NCBI GenBank assembly: GCA_902702965.1
Contig: CACRXP010000089.1
Location: 630,463 to 694,462, forward strand
Length of the DNA stretch: 64,000 bases
Reading direction: 5' to 3'
Source of the DNA: Spirometra erinaceieuropaei
Lineage: Eukaryota; Platyhelminthes; Cestoda; Diphyllobothriidea; Diphyllobothriidae
Part shown: piece by piece, positions 10,510 through 24,300 of the stretch
How positions within the stretch are numbered: the stretch's first letter is position 1
How the letters are laid out: each line of letters begins with the position of its first letter
Notes under the pieces: model-generated
The model's database searches: none
Seen by the model: only the letters and a program-made list of their open reading frames with translations
Told to the model about the DNA's origin: nothing
Made by a program: the position numbers and the translations under genes

Positions 10510-13500
10510 TTTTCTCTAATGCATAGGCCGTTGTTGACGAATATTCGATAAATTCAACACAGAACGATCGCAAATACGACATATTGGCCGTAAAATACAA
10601 CAGTTTGCATTATGGTCGTTCGTAAGTGAAATTGACAATTTAATGCCATTCAAAAGAGTGCTAGCGTACTGTAGAGACGACCTCATAATCTTAGTTCAGA
10701 CAAACAAAGGATGCAAAACAGTTCAATATATCGAAGGGAAATAGGCACAGAAATGTACAAATAGTAAAAATCCACACGTGAATGGAGAGCTACAAAAATG
10801 GCGGCTCGAATTCAAAAGCCCGCCGACTGAGGTGGTCATCTTTTTGATATCAGGTAGAATTTTCCAAACGGCAAAAAAACATTCAGCCCACTTAAACGAA
10901 GGAAACTCTTTCTGTGTTTTTATTGCACTTTAGGGCTCCAATTCGCACAGATCTACTAATTTGACATAAAGGAATTGATAAAACATCTGGTTTTTTTAAA
11001 ATGACCTTTTGTTAGGAGATTGAAAACCAGGGTCAACATCGGACATGAAATAAAATTTATAGTCTGGCTAAATCATTTTATTAAAACTCTCGCGGGAACT
11101 TACTATTATTTTAATGAAAATGTCGCTCAGATGCGTAACTGGAGTCTAGGACGTGTATTAGCATAGGAAATTGCACAAATATATTCCAACGTCTATTTTC
11201 GCCAAAATTTACTGAAAGTTCACTTGATATAATTACGCTAACACAATTTCTGAACAAGAAAAGGACATTTCATTGAAGGATGTGGGTGTGCGAACGAAAT
11301 GCGCCACGTCAAAGGTGTCCAAAAATTCTCTAATCAGTTTCCGTTATCATATTTCAGAGAACGGTCATGTACTGTAATTGCGTCTGTATCATTCATAACT
11401 AAATATCTACAATTCGAACTGGGTTATTCTCTGATTTTGATAACCGGTTATACTGTTTCCCTGTTATCTAATCCTGCCGAACTGGTAGTTATTTATGAAA
11501 GCCATATACGTACTTTCGCTAAATACTCTTTTTTAACTCTTCTGCGCCTTGAGCGGACGCCTGCGATTGTCAGAATTGCACATTGTGGCATTAAAAATGC
11601 TAATCGTCTTTGAATCCCCAAGCGGATTTTATTTTAATTTATTTTGTTATTTTAATTATTCTTATCATATATCCAGCATTGTACGTGACACAGTCTTGCT
11701 CTACGTTCATATTGGGCGTTAAAATCTACCTGCTCCATAGTATCTAATTTTACGTCAAACAGGCAACGGTAGATTGTGTAACCCCACCTACTAACTTAAT
11801 GGAATTTACTCATCATTGTCAATGAGTGGGAATATGCACAAGTATTTTTAAGGGTATAAATAAATTACGCGTACGCATTCAAAAACAGAAACCGCAGATA
11901 TCGAGTAATCAAAACGTTTTCGTTCTAAATGAGACAAGGTAAACCACACCGCAGCCGGCAACCATTACAACACGCGTAGTATGGTAAGTAACAAAGTGGC
12001 ATAAAAATTTGTAAATATTTCCCAAAAAATAGGTAATTCAGGGCGTCTAGGATCGACAAAGAAATGCGATGCAAGTACATAGGTGTAACAAGGAAATCAA
12101 GGTAAGACAAAGAAATTAGGGAGAAGGGTACAAGAACATTATGACAGAAAAATTCTTTTCTGAAAGTCATACTGAAATAATTCGGTGCATGCGGTTATAT
12201 CAAGGTGTTAAATAATACGCAAATGGAGATTACATGTAGCTAGAGAATAATAAAAACAAGGCCTTCTAAAAAATATAATAATTACATTAATCTGTTAAAT
12301 CCAATGGAGTTACGCAACCTGTCCTTACCATCAAACGTTTCCAAAAGTCAAAATGTGCTTTATTTTTATAAGGTAGGTTTGCCGTGGTTGCATTATTTCC
12401 GTCTATTTATAGCAGAGCGCTCGAAAAGCAACGTTTAATCAGCATTTGCAGTCCGGTTATATTTTAAATTTTCTAAACTAGAACTATCAAAAGTAAAATT
12501 GAATAAGACACCTTCATTGCGGATTGATAAGTTGCGCAAGAATGCTACAATGCACACACGCAGACAAAATATAAAACCTTAGTAACATTTTAAAATAATA
12601 GTTACAAAAGTAGTCGTGCTCTCGCTGAAAATATTTTTCCCCAGCCTTGCATATAATTGTGTTCTAACTGGGGGAGTTATCTTTCAGACCTGAAATATTT
12701 GTTTTAATACACCGCATACCATTCTCAAAATATTTAGTAAGATTTGGCAGTAATCAATCAGATTGAAAATGGCTCAATGCCAAAACATATCTGCTAAGAT
12801 GTTTTGAGGCCGGCTGGTGATATCGAAGACTCCGGGTATGGAATAAAAGGCATTGGTTGGCTTATCTTTACAAGTATTCTTTTAGACAGCCAGTTCTTGG
12901 AGTCGCTATAATGTCTGAGCAGGAAACGGGCCAGGATTCCGACAATACGCCGATAATTTCGAAAGTTGTTAAGTTTGTTAGAACATTGCAGTACAGATAG
13001 CACGCCGGACTCGCATTTGCAAGGTTCAAACAGTTTTTGAGAGGGCGGCAAATGCCGCTTACACATTACGCTATTCACATGCAGCCAAATTACAAAAACT
13101 GTGCGGACCGACGCAGCTATTAAAAAAATCTCAACGATAGACGCCTTAACTTTTCGGGGCATCAGATATCTTCTTTGATGTGCTTATCAAATCTGCTCGC
13201 CTACCGGGGTGGTGAAATTAAACATAACAGAAAATCAAATGTCCCTCATTTCTGCATACGAGCAAGATTTAGACAAAACTTATGATACGTCTGAACTTCG
13301 TCTACCTGAATAAAAATCGGTTACGAGTTCAACCCAGGGAAACACTCATAATATTCTCACATCAGTCTCTGAAATTTAAATCTTACTTGCATGTTTGTCT
13401 TGATATAAAGCAAAAGTAACTTAGACGTAGAAATCACTTAGTCGAAATCATGAATATCAACTGATTCGAAAGTAATTCGGCGCCACAGCAAATAAATTTA

Positions 13501-15260
13501 TGATCGGTAAACAAAAGCTGATCTTCTGGGACACTAACGTTTGATTTCCATTCGTAAAGAGTCTTGTGAGATTGGGCTTCTTTAAATGCTGGGCACAGGG
13601 CGTCGTTTAAAAACATTTGCTCGTGCAGCTGGAGTAGGGAACCAACTTCCCATTTTACAGAATTTCCATAATACTCTAAAGTCGACTGTTTGCTCATTAA
13701 ACGCGTAGAGGAGAGGCCGCAGGATATTCTTTAACGTCGACATATAAAGCATCAAAGGATATCTGTTTCCAGTGTATTGGGCATTTTGCATTTAGTAATA
13801 GTTCACTGCGGACATGCCGCCGATGCTAAAACCCTTAAAATATACTCGCTACAAACTTTAAATCAAGTTTACTAGTCACCCCAGAGGGGCAAATGAAATC
13901 GACTTTTTCAAATCCGGGCTAAAACATAGGAAAAGAAATGTACATTTCGTAGCAGATAATAATTTAACATCAATAAATAGGAATATGAAGACTCGGCTTG
14001 GTTCTTTTTTCATGCTTGATTTAGCAAGTTGCAAGTTTTTGTATTCTGATATCTTAATAAGATTGAGCTTCGTCAGATCTAATTGTCTTAATGGATGAAA
14101 CCCCGTGTGTTTGCGAAAATCGTACTTACCGTTAGCGAACTGGTAAACGCATTACTAACCTACTGTTGAAGATATAAATAAACCAGACGCATCAGTTAAA
14201 TTTATAGTGAGTCTTAGAAACAAAATATTCGTGGTGGGTATTTTTATTTGCAAGTCGAAGATTTGATAGTTCGCATATTGCCAGTTTATAAGGAAACCGA
14301 CAAAATATTGCGGATCAACGGGTTCATTTCTCAAAGCAGCACTTTAAAAGAAAATACACTAGAGGGATTTTGTACGACTGAGTTCTCATCTCGCGCCCAT
14401 CTGCAAGTATATGGCAGTTAAAACGGTCTTTGTTGGTAAGGACCATGGTTTGAATAAAATGAATTTTTGGGACTTTTCTCATTTACGCGTCATTGAGGTG
14501 AACGCACTACCACAGAGGCATGAGCCCGTTGTCATACTAGTAACGATTGCAAAAACTCTGTTGAAGTGGCTCTTACCGATACTGTTTCAGGTCATGTTGC
14601 CCGCACCGTGCTCCGGCGATCTATCTAGAGTCACAAAGTTGGACTGAGGTTTCGCTTCAAGTGCAACATTTGGACCCTTCATATTGTCCATTCCCACTGA
14701 CTTTGGATGCATGCGTTTTGAATATTTGTACCGGTCTTGCGTAGTAAAATGCATTTGCAAGGAGATCAGTTGATTATTTTTCTGCTAACGGTCGCTAACA
14801 AATTCGCCTGTTATTACAAAACTGGTAAAACAAACACCTACACGCAACAAACCGAAATATATAGAGCAGTTAAAAAGAACGAGACACTGTCGTCAAAATG
14901 AAAAGGATATTCGCCCGGCGCTTCAACTTCACACTAAAAATATCGTCAAAAGAAGCAAAACGAAAGTGTTTGGCGCCAAACAGTGTACCGCTCTCACTGA
15001 CGTGTCCGAATGTGTGCACAAAAAATGGTGAACAAAGGAAGTTATTCAGGACAGAACATATTGCAGTTTATCATTTAAAATAACTTTAACGCATTGATTA
15101 ATATTCTTGCATGTGCCTGTTTATTATTTTTGACTTGCTCATCTTATATCTGAGAAAAATTACCGCCTTAATTATCTCCATTAATCGTTGGGTATTGATT
15201 TGATTTTAACATGGCGTTTTGTTAGTAAAGGGGCTAACATCCAGAGTCTGTGTTCTTCCT
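10510..15260. other. No recognisable gene
   Basis: Nearly 5 kb of AT-rich sequence. The longest frames (11299-11613 plus; 12794-13162 and 13434-13697 minus) lack domain signals and splice sites I would trust. I see no shared repeats. Confidence 0.45.
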
Positions 15261-15261
15261 C

Positions 15262-16174
15262 ACAGTGTTAACCGAAATTCTGAAGTGCATGTTTGACTCA
15301 AAAGGTTATTTAAATAGTATTGTAGTATTAACAACCTTGCGGCATAATCCTAACATAATTCAGTTTCTTTAGGATACTGGCACTTGAGGGAACCTCAATT
15401 TGGCTAACTGTAGAGATCACACTCATCAAAAAGGATTATTCAAGTAGCATAAAACTTTTTTATTGATTGTTTGATGTTCTTATGAATGCAAATATATTTC
15501 ATAACAACCATGCATACAGATATTCATTTTTTTGCTTGTCAGGTAGAAAATCATATATATTTTAAATCTTATAGTCAAATTCGGTTTTGAATACTTTTCC
15601 GACTCGCGAATAATGTTGAGTTTGACCTGCCATTACACTTGTATTCAGAGTTTCCAAACTACTAGTTGAATATTTCCCGCTTACTGAAAAACTCCATTTC
15701 TCAACGGCATTTATAGTAGATCATATAAGGTTCATAAGAGTTAGCAGTGAGTTTGAGCCATATTGTAGATTTTATAACCAACATCAGTAAACGCAGGGAC
15801 AGGTTATTTGAACGAACGAACGAAACTTTTGAAAACCAAAGTATACCCTTTTTGAGTATAAAATCAAAAATAGACGTAATTTTCTACCCAGTGATTATAT
15901 GAACGATTTCTTTGCATGCTTTCCATGAAATATAATTGAATGACACCAAAAATCGATGGAAAAATTCATGCTACTTAGGTAGAGCTTTTTACAGATTGTG
16001 GTTGTTTGCAAAACCTGGTCCGTTCGAAAACCTTCATCTTGCGACAAATAAATTATTACATAATGACGCTGCAGATTACTCAATTTTAAAACACTGCCTA
16101 AGTAATCGTTTTGAAACAAAAACGCATTTCACAACTGTGGTTAACATTTCATGCGTTAGCACACCTACTGTACG
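15262..16174. repeat. Foldback element, copy X
   Basis: About 0.9 kb with left and right parts that are diverged inverted complements of each other. For example, AAGTAGCATAAAACTTTTTT on the left corresponds to the complement of the stretch around 15960-15975. The whole unit aligns along its length with copy Y at 18.1-19.0 kb, including the central region (TTTTCCGACTCGCGAATAAT here, TTTTCCGATTCCCAAATAAT there). No protein is encoded. A non-autonomous foldback or MITE-like DNA element is the likeliest explanation. Confidence 0.65.
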
Positions 16175-16179
16175 ATTTT

Positions 16180-18050
16180 AGAAGCACTTTTTCTGCTAGG
16201 TCAAGTTCGTTTTAGGAGGGATAAATAACAGGATGTCTGCGGCTGAGTAAGAACCATTCCATATGAAAACGATTTGTCCAAATAAGCTGCACTTATCCTA
16301 AACCTCATACTGAGTATTCTCAATACTATGCACAAATCCTTCCATTTAAATGGAAAAGAGGTTCCTTAACTGACAGGTGTTCATTCCGGCTACTGTACGA
16401 CGTACTATCCAGCAAATACTCTTAAAATCTATGAAAGTCTATTTTCAGTTGAAACCGAGTTAAGCAAGTTAATACTATCTTTTTTCAGAGTAAATATTTG
16501 CACGTTCAAACAAGCTACTAAATTAAAATCAACATGTACCAAGACATGAGGCACGTTTTTAAAGCACGCTTTACAGAAAGGTGAAAAAATGCCAGGCTCA
16601 AATTTTAGTCAGTATCATACACGGAATTTAAAAACTGTTGCATTCAACGGTTCGTGACCTACTTAAAAAATCTGGCTGGTAACATTCGCATAAAGGATAC
16701 TTTTACAACCAGATATTAGTGCGTTAATTCTACGATGCCTGTCCACCATGAGAGAATGATGGCAACTATAAAAATGTTCTAATATTGCTGTTTCTTTTAT
16801 TTAGCGTTATAGCGTTTTTAAAGAAAAATATTTACATCGGGGAATTGCTTTGAAGACTAAAATATTATGCTTCAAAATCACTTGAGTAAAAAATAAAATA
16901 CATCCTTCCGTAGGAAGTTGAACATCAGTTCAATTTTTAATGCAGACACTGAGACTAGTGGCTACAAAATGCTAATACCGAGGTAGGTACAAATGTCTTT
17001 TTTCACTTGATTTCTCTTTGCCGAATTTGAATTTCTTTTCCGCCGAATTGCCTCTCTAACTGTAATACGATGTAGGTTTGTATTTTTTCTTTAAATGAAT
17101 AATAAGATATGGGCTGCCGGCATGCTTTTTCAAGTTAGTCCTTTACTTCATTTATTGGAAATATCCCCTTTAGATAAAGCTCGTTCCGCATAAACAATGG
17201 ATGTAAAATCCATGGAAATACCTACAATTATCTTTCTATGGCGTAGCAAAAATAGTAAATGACAGACAAATACAGAAGACATAATGACCACCGTCGATTT
17301 TAAAGCTGCGGATGATTACTTATTATTGTGATACTTTACGTTAATTCATATGTTACATTACTGCTTCTCACATAGTTGTGGGACTTAATTTACGGGTAAT
17401 GACAACGACTCCGATTTTGCTTTTTATTCAGTTATTGCTTTTGACTATATAACCGCGGATAGTACACTCGAAGCTCTAAGCGTGTTTGTCGATATTGGCA
17501 CCGTTATGTTTAGCTTGAAACGGGCGTAACGGAAGCTTATTCAGTTTCAATACACATCTGTATCATCGACAGCACGCAAACAATTAAAAGGTGACTCACG
17601 CAACATCGCATTTTCCCCCAAATGTGCGATTCTACAGGAAATGCTTATGTAAGAAAATATACGAAATATCCAGAGCAGCTAAAATAAGCTGAAATGGTCT
17701 ATTTGGGAAAAAGGTCACACATTGGACGGTTAGACTGGGTGAGTGATGTAAAGCGGATTACCTTACCGCAGCATGGGTTTTGGGGAAGAGAACTACAACT
17801 AGCAAAATCAACAGGGCTTTTGTTTCTGTTGTGTGAACGCAGGCGAGCAAATTTGAGATGATATCTGACATACTGTTAATCTGGCAGCGCATCACAATAT
17901 TGTGATTCTTCTTTTCAGGCTTGTCCACACCTTTGAAATTCGCCTACGTACCTATTCCTATGGAATTAGAACCATGCACAGGAAGGTTGGATGTTTTTAA
18001 AAGGGGGTGCATAAACAATTCGCGAACATGTCCTATAAATGAATTTGTTG
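16180..18050. other. No recognisable gene
   Basis: AT-rich spacer between two foldback copies. It has no frame above 60 codons with a recognisable product and no repeat I can link elsewhere. Confidence 0.45.
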
Positions 18051-18057
18051 CCCAAAT

Positions 18058-19026
18058 TGCGTGACCGAGCTCATGAAATGTTGGCCAAAATTCTGAAATG
18101 TGTTTTCGATTCGGAAGGATTACTTAAGTGGGTATGTAATACTGATCAGCATTCAGCATAATCGTATAGCATTTTGACTCAGAAAGATGTCAGCTTTTAA
18201 ACGTACTCCTTTGTGATCATCTGCGGAGACCGCGATCTGCAAAAGATGGCCACATAAGTAGCATTTATTCTTCGAATTAATTTTTAATAGTTTTACGAAG
18301 TCAAATCTATTTTATAGAAAATGTGCACGAAAATATGTCGCCGTTTACTTGTTTGGCGGAAGATGCTACTGTTTTTATATTCTATATCTTAAGGAAGTGT
18401 ATGTTTAGGTTTGAAAAAGTTTTCCGATTCCCAAATAATTTTAGCCAGATCTGTCATTGCATTAGCGTTTAGCGATTTCAGTTTACAAGGCGCATGCTTT
18501 CCGCGTAAGGAGACTCATATATTCCTCTAAGCCTTTAAGAAGCTACCATATAGGGTTCATAAAATTTTGCGATGGATCCGGACTGTTGTATATTTCATGA
18601 GAAGCTTTGGTAAACGGACATGTACTATGTTGTATATATGGACGTCGCACCGTCTTAAAAATCCCTTTATGATAAACTTTTTTAAAACCTAAATATACAC
18701 TTTCTTTACGCATAAAATACGAACACAGTGCAATTTCCTACCAAACAATTAAAAGAATATATACTTTTGTGACGTTTTCTATTAGATATATTTAAATTTA
18801 TAAGACCATTGAAAATCAATAGGAAAAATGCATGCTACTTAATTAGTCACTTTTTACGAAATGCGGTTTCTGAAGAAGGTCAAAAAGGAATGCATCCAAA
18901 GGCCAACATCCTGCTGAGCCGGAAATGCTGCATGCTGATTAATATTACAAACCCACTTAAGTAATCCTTCCTAATCGAAAACACATTTCAGAATTTCGGT
19001 CAAAATTTCATGAGATCGGTTACGCA
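18058..19026. repeat. Foldback element, copy Y, with long inverted arms
   Basis: The left arm (about 18058-18432) and right arm (about 18660-19026) are inverted complements over most of their length. Near the ends, the block CGATTCGGAAGGATTACTTA on the left matches the complement of the right with one change. Toward the centre, GGAAGTGTATGTTTAGGTTT matches the complement of the sequence near 18690. The middle (18433-18660) is non-repeated. Ends read GCGTGACC and GGTTACGC. Copies at 15.3 kb, 32.8 kb and a scrap at 6.6 kb show it is dispersed. Confidence 0.75.
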
Positions 19027-19486
19027 CTGTAGTCGTCTGCTTGCTAGTCATGAGTCTTTACCTAATACCTGAATGAGAATCTCTTAGGGTGGCCAGCCAA
19101 AAACAAAGGTAAACCAACGTACTGTTTTCGTTTTTTTGCAGGACAGTTAAAGATAACTTTGTAACTCCTAACACCACCATATGAGAAAGTTGTGGTCGAA
19201 AGAAGAAGTATCACAAATGAAGGCCTGGGTCCTTTCAGGTTTATTAATAATCGTTCCTGATCTTTTTATCTACCTATCGTACTTGAAGCTGTTGTTAGTT
19301 TTATAAATATGATAGAAACTGCCGAGATATTATTGCACTGACAAATATTCTGGTGTATAAACTTGGATTTTCATGCTACTTACAAATTTAAACTTTATCT
19401 AAGTATTAACACATTTTTAATTTGTCAGTTCCTGAATACATTCGTTCAAAGACATTTATTGACAAGATCTCATTTCGTAACCGCAC

Positions 19487-19562
19487 CTGTTAGGGGTTAG
19501 GACCAATGGTCATGGTTAGGTGTTAGCGTTAGTGTTGGGATTAGGGGTTGGGGTTAGGTTGG
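19487..19562 (+). repeat. Degenerate GGTTAG-rich tract (telomere-like)
   Basis: About 75 bases dominated by variants of TTAGGG and GTTAGG, interrupted by other hexamers. TTAGGG is the flatworm telomere unit, so this could be an old interstitial telomeric tract or a simple-repeat coincidence. Confidence 0.45.
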
Positions 19563-19569
19563 GATTTGT

Positions 19570-20985
19570 CCTTTTCCGGCACAGCTACGAATTAAGATCT
19601 GACCACATTATTTGCAGTCAAGTAACTTTCTTTTTATTGGTATTTCGTCATTTGGTTCAAAAATTGTTTTTCCTTTTCAAGCACGCTACATGCTCCCGCT
19701 TAAAGACGAATAAGTAAAAATTCGCCTGCCTATTTAAGTGTTCAAAATTGTAATGGTTAAATTAATTTCAAGAACGTTTAAATCATGAGGGGTCGCTTCT
19801 CTTCCCTTTTTTAAATAATCATTGTCGCAGAACCGTCTATTAATACTGTTTGCAGCGACTGCGTATTTTTTAATCACGATTATTTTTATATGGTGCAAGA
19901 ACTTGCCCTGGCAGATGGAGTCTCTCGTACATTCTGACATGCTATATTAACAGGTTTTTTTTATTACAACAAAGACATTTTAAATTGTTTTATTTCAACT
20001 TTGGTTCAGCTTTTGGAGTCATGTGTTTATGCACGAAGGTGGGGTCGGTAGGATGCTGCAAACGATTCGGTTAGAAATATACCAAAGTTCAAAGACACAA
20101 ATCTACATTCTTAGTTCTTCGTAAGAAAATAGGTAAACGGCTGGTATACAGTTAAATCCAAGAAGGTTAAACCCTGCTTCAGTCTTTTTGCGTCCGAACA
20201 AATGACCACATATTTTTTAGTATTAGTCAGTGATTAATATGCGTATCTACTATATTGAACGTGAATCTTGTTCGCGAATAATATGTATCACCCACTAACA
20301 GTTGATCCGGAGCAGATAGTGCCATAGAATATGCGTTTTTAATGCTGAACTGACATTTGCTGTTAGGCACTCAAGGTTTAGTTGGAATATAAAGGTTTCT
20401 GAAAGTTATAGCTCTCAGACATCAAATGATGAGCCGAAAGTTTTATCTCAAACTTATATTGAAATATACATGCCAAAATTATTAAACAAAATGTGGAACT
20501 GGCAGTAAGGATATCTCATTTACATAGCGTTTGACCCAGTTGGCTGCAAAGTGGACGAATGCATGACTACTGTCAGCACCCCTGGTAAATGACGTCAGAA
20601 AGTGAAATTTACATAGTTCAAGCACCAGTTTCGCGCGTATTTTGCAATCCGGTACCACAATTTGCACTTAAAAAACGGCATTTTCTAAGGCGTCTGTTAG
20701 ATGTTTTTTGGAAAAATTATAAACTTTTGATAGGAGGGAGACATTTTTAAACAATATGTCATGTATTTTACGTATCTACGACTGGCTCTGACGATGGGTT
20801 CAAGCGAGGATCTGAAACCTCATGCCAATAAATTTCTCGCTACGGTGATTACATTGCCGTCTTCTAAAAACATATTTATTCAAAAGGGAAGGAAATCTCA
20901 TTTGCTTAAAAAACTTATTATTATATAAAAATATAAAGCAGGTCTAAACGTTCACAATGAAAATGTATTATATTTTCATTTGTAA
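19570..20985. other. No recognisable gene
   Basis: AT-rich sequence. The only structured item I see is the hairpin-GAAAC motif near 20.78 kb, listed separately. Confidence 0.45.
20770..20815 (+). ncRNA. Possible hammerhead-like motif (weak)
   Basis: CTGACGA is followed by a hairpin pairing GGGTTC with GGATCT and then GAAAC, the order of hammerhead core boxes. An AATAAA lies shortly after. Stems I and III are not convincing, so this may be chance or the end of an unrecognised retroelement. Confidence 0.25.
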
Positions 20986-20991
20986 TCTCGA

Positions 20992-21290
20992 GTTGCCCTA
21001 AGCTACTGGGCCAGCGCCTGCTAGCAACAGCATAAGCGGCCGACATCAGGTTACGAAAACCGTCCCTTTACCCCCAAAAGATCCTTGTTCAGGCTCCGCG
21101 CTTACCGTAGTCGAAACGTTGACTAACCACATACAACTTTCTGCGCCCTTCCGCTCTTGCCCAGCCTGGAATTTAAAAACTAACTTTTATCGATTTTTTT
21201 CACTTACTGTACTCCGCCCTATGTAACTGTATTGGCCTGATGAGAAGTTACCGAAGTTACCGCTCCGTTTATGCAAGGTGATTAAACGAT
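20992..21290 (+). mobile_element. Short PLE 3' remnant (copy P3)
   Basis: The first ~115 bases translate, with a stop, to the end of a PLE GIY-YIG domain (LGQRLLATA, AADIRLRKP, QKILVQAPRLP), matching the 59.5-kb copy. The rest is the 3' untranslated region, almost identical to the copy at 33.4 kb, and ends in a hammerhead-like motif. It is a 5'-truncated insertion. The right edge is an estimate. Confidence 0.8.
21232..21268 (+). ncRNA. Hammerhead-like motif in PLE copy P3
   Basis: TGGC precedes an intact CTGATGA box (21237-21243). The second box reads GAAG instead of GAAA, and the downstream sequence no longer pairs well. It is probably inactive. Confidence 0.5.
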
Positions 21291-21309
21291 AAATTTTTCG
21301 ATAACATTT

Positions 21310-24300
21310 CATTGTCGAAAAACCTGTACGGAAACGGGATATGGCGTCAATTCAATACGAACGCACAGCGCAATCTACCGTGCCAATACAAGCAAAATGA
21401 CAAGTTCTAAGCAAGAGTTCAGCAGATCGAAGTCCAAACAGTGGAACAAGAACTTAATTTCGCTTGACACTTACCATTCACACCCAGACTAAACACCATA
21501 GACAATAAATAAAAGGCGTAGTGGACGCAAGAAGGATGCAGTATTTATTAAATTCAGTGTTGACGCCGTAATACACTTAATAAAACTAACCTTTCCTGCA
21601 TTCCTCACAATGTTCCGTATTTGATGCGATGACTGAAAACCACCGGGTGAGTCATACTTGTCGGATCCCATCACCAGTGTTGATTATTGACATGATGATT
21701 ACTTCACAAGCTGGTTCACCAATATTCTCACTGAAAACGTGTTCTGCAGCAACGTTTGCTTTCGAGTAATTAGCAGCCATTGGCAACGTTATAAAACTAT
21801 GCGACAGGAGCACTGTAAACCGGCGAACCATGAATTAAGCAGCTCCTAATCATACTTATATAACTTCCCGTAATACCGAAGCTTAAAGTTCCAACCACGT
21901 ATCGTCCAGTGAGTCATAATTTGACAGTTTACGTCTTTCCCTTTCACTGCTGATGTTTCGTTGGACATCCGCACACAAATTATCGTTCAGAATCATTAAA
22001 TGCCACTTTGGATTGAAATTACGCACATAAGTGAGGTAACAGTCAGGCGCCACAGAGTGCTTAAACAGCAAGATGTGCTGTAGGGTAACGGTAGAACTCC
22101 CACTACCCGCATTCCCGCATGACGCGATCTACAGTCCGACAGTTCTACGGGGTCCTTAATCCGCTGTCAGGGCAGGTAACTTCTGCGGTTGTTTATCGTT
22201 CGTAGAGTAGTTGCGGCCATCGCACGACTGCAGGCACATTAGCAATGACGACGAGAATAACTGACTCTCGAATTGCGACTCATTTAGCTGGCTCCGGTCA
22301 CGTTTCCTTAAGCCAGTAATCCCCGCGAAGTTATAATCGTACGAATCGGAAGCAGTCTACGTCAATGCTCACGGCCTAGCAATCTACTTTAAGAAAGGTA
22401 GCATACTTCCAAATACAGATCCATTCCAATTATTATTCTTTGTAGATGCAAGGCAATTAACCAAGCAGGAAGCGCACGGCGAACACTGCTCCCAGCGTTA
22501 GTGTTTGTAGGTTGCATAACAATGTTATTAATGTGACGGTCATGAATACAAATGGTGAAGTGGTAGCCATCAACGACTTATGCTGGAAAATCATTGCTGT
22601 ACCGACTATCATGTCGCAGCCTTCTCAATCTTTCCCCTAGATTTCCTATATAGCTTGTTAATTTATTCTTTCATAGTAAATTCAGAGGGATGAAAGACCA
22701 TCGCAGTGAGGCCAGTTGTCTTCAAACTGCACAGTTATTATATTTTTGAATTCGAAACAAACCATGTTTATCCTAAAATGTTGGTGTCTTTATATGTAAA
22801 GTGTCCCCTTCATGCGGTTCAAAGGGTTGCTGCGACGTATTCTGAAGCGAGGCTTACTTTAACATCAAATATCATCAGTGGGTGTGTATTTTCATAAACC
22901 CTCCCACTTTGTTTGTTGTTGTATGAAGCGCATAGTTTTAGCTCAATATCCGTGCAACTTGAGCAAAAAATATCTGCTTTTTGGAGACCCGTGTTTAAAA
23001 CAAATGAAAGAGTTGTGCACCTACTTGTTTTCGAATGGACGCTTAATTAGATGACCACAAATTCAGAAAAAAATCAGGGAAGTCGTAATCCTCATTGTCA
23101 GTAAAATGTGTTGAAGTAAGTAAATCTAGCCTAAGTAAAAACATGCTGTATTCATCTTTTGGCATGTCAGTGGAGGAAAGTCCTTGGGAGACTATAGTTA
23201 GAGTTTACCTTACGGATAAGACAAGGGTTGACAAACGGGAATTAGTACTTATCCTGCAAGTTGGCGCAAGGTTCGCCCTATCACCAGGGTTCATATGCCC
23301 CTCCCATCATATAAGCCGAGATGGAATTAAGCAATGTTCATTGGTACTTATAAGCAAAATTCATTCACGGTATGGCATCATCACATAGTAGGTGAAACAA
23401 ACTGCTTGTCCATGCATCCACTATGCCCCTCAAAATCAAGCATGAAGTATTCAAAACATAGAAGCTGTAAAATTTTGGGAAATATTTGTCTTGCTGAATG
23501 ATACATATTTTTTGACCAAACTGTTCAAACTTCATGATGCTGATCTAGATGATCTGTTCAGCTTAAACTTAAGAATGAGGATTAGCATTATCTGCTTAAC
23601 GCGTTGCGAAGACAGCATATATGTAGCGCAAATTATGTTCCTACGGGGGACTGTATAACGTAGAGCGTTAGTCAACGGTGTTTCATATTTACACATTTTC
23701 TGTTACTTACTTCCGTTGACCGCGTCTGCGTATTGTCACGTATTTTGTGTAAAATACATCAGTCTACCAGAAAATCCCGAAATTACCGTAGCCGACAATA
23801 CGTATGGCCACATTACTGAGTAAATCAGGTAGTAAGGATGTGAATAAGCCAGTTATTGTCAAAAAGAAGAAATCTCCACCATTCAACTTTTCAGACATTT
23901 AAACTTTATACATGTCTGTCGTATAAATTTAAAACAATGCTTGTACGTTATTATTTGTCTACATACAGTCGAATGTTTTACGCAGGTCCCAACGCCTTAC
24001 ATATAATAATGGCAAGACCTACCACAAAACTGTTTCTCTGTATTTAATTAAATAGTGAAGAGAATTCTAAGTCGTTTTATTACATCCCATACCACAAAAC
24101 GCGCAGCTATCGGCTCTTACACAATTTTAAAATTAATCATTGTGTAATGGAGCCAGGAAGGAAACAAAGAAAAAAAAGTTGCTCCATCATAAAAAAACTG
24201 GACATTTTGTCTGCAAGATGAACTTGTTCAGTATTTATCAAGCAGTGTATCAACAGGTGAAACGCTCAAGTCTGTCTGAGGAAAGAGTGTGCGCGCTTTA

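Noticed and set aside
12794..13162. 122-codon minus-strand frame
   Set aside because: No recognisable domain, no splice context and no repeat copies. Length alone is not enough in AT-rich DNA.
15936..16181. 81-codon frame in foldback copy X
   Set aside because: The corresponding region of copy Y is not open, so the frame is incidental.
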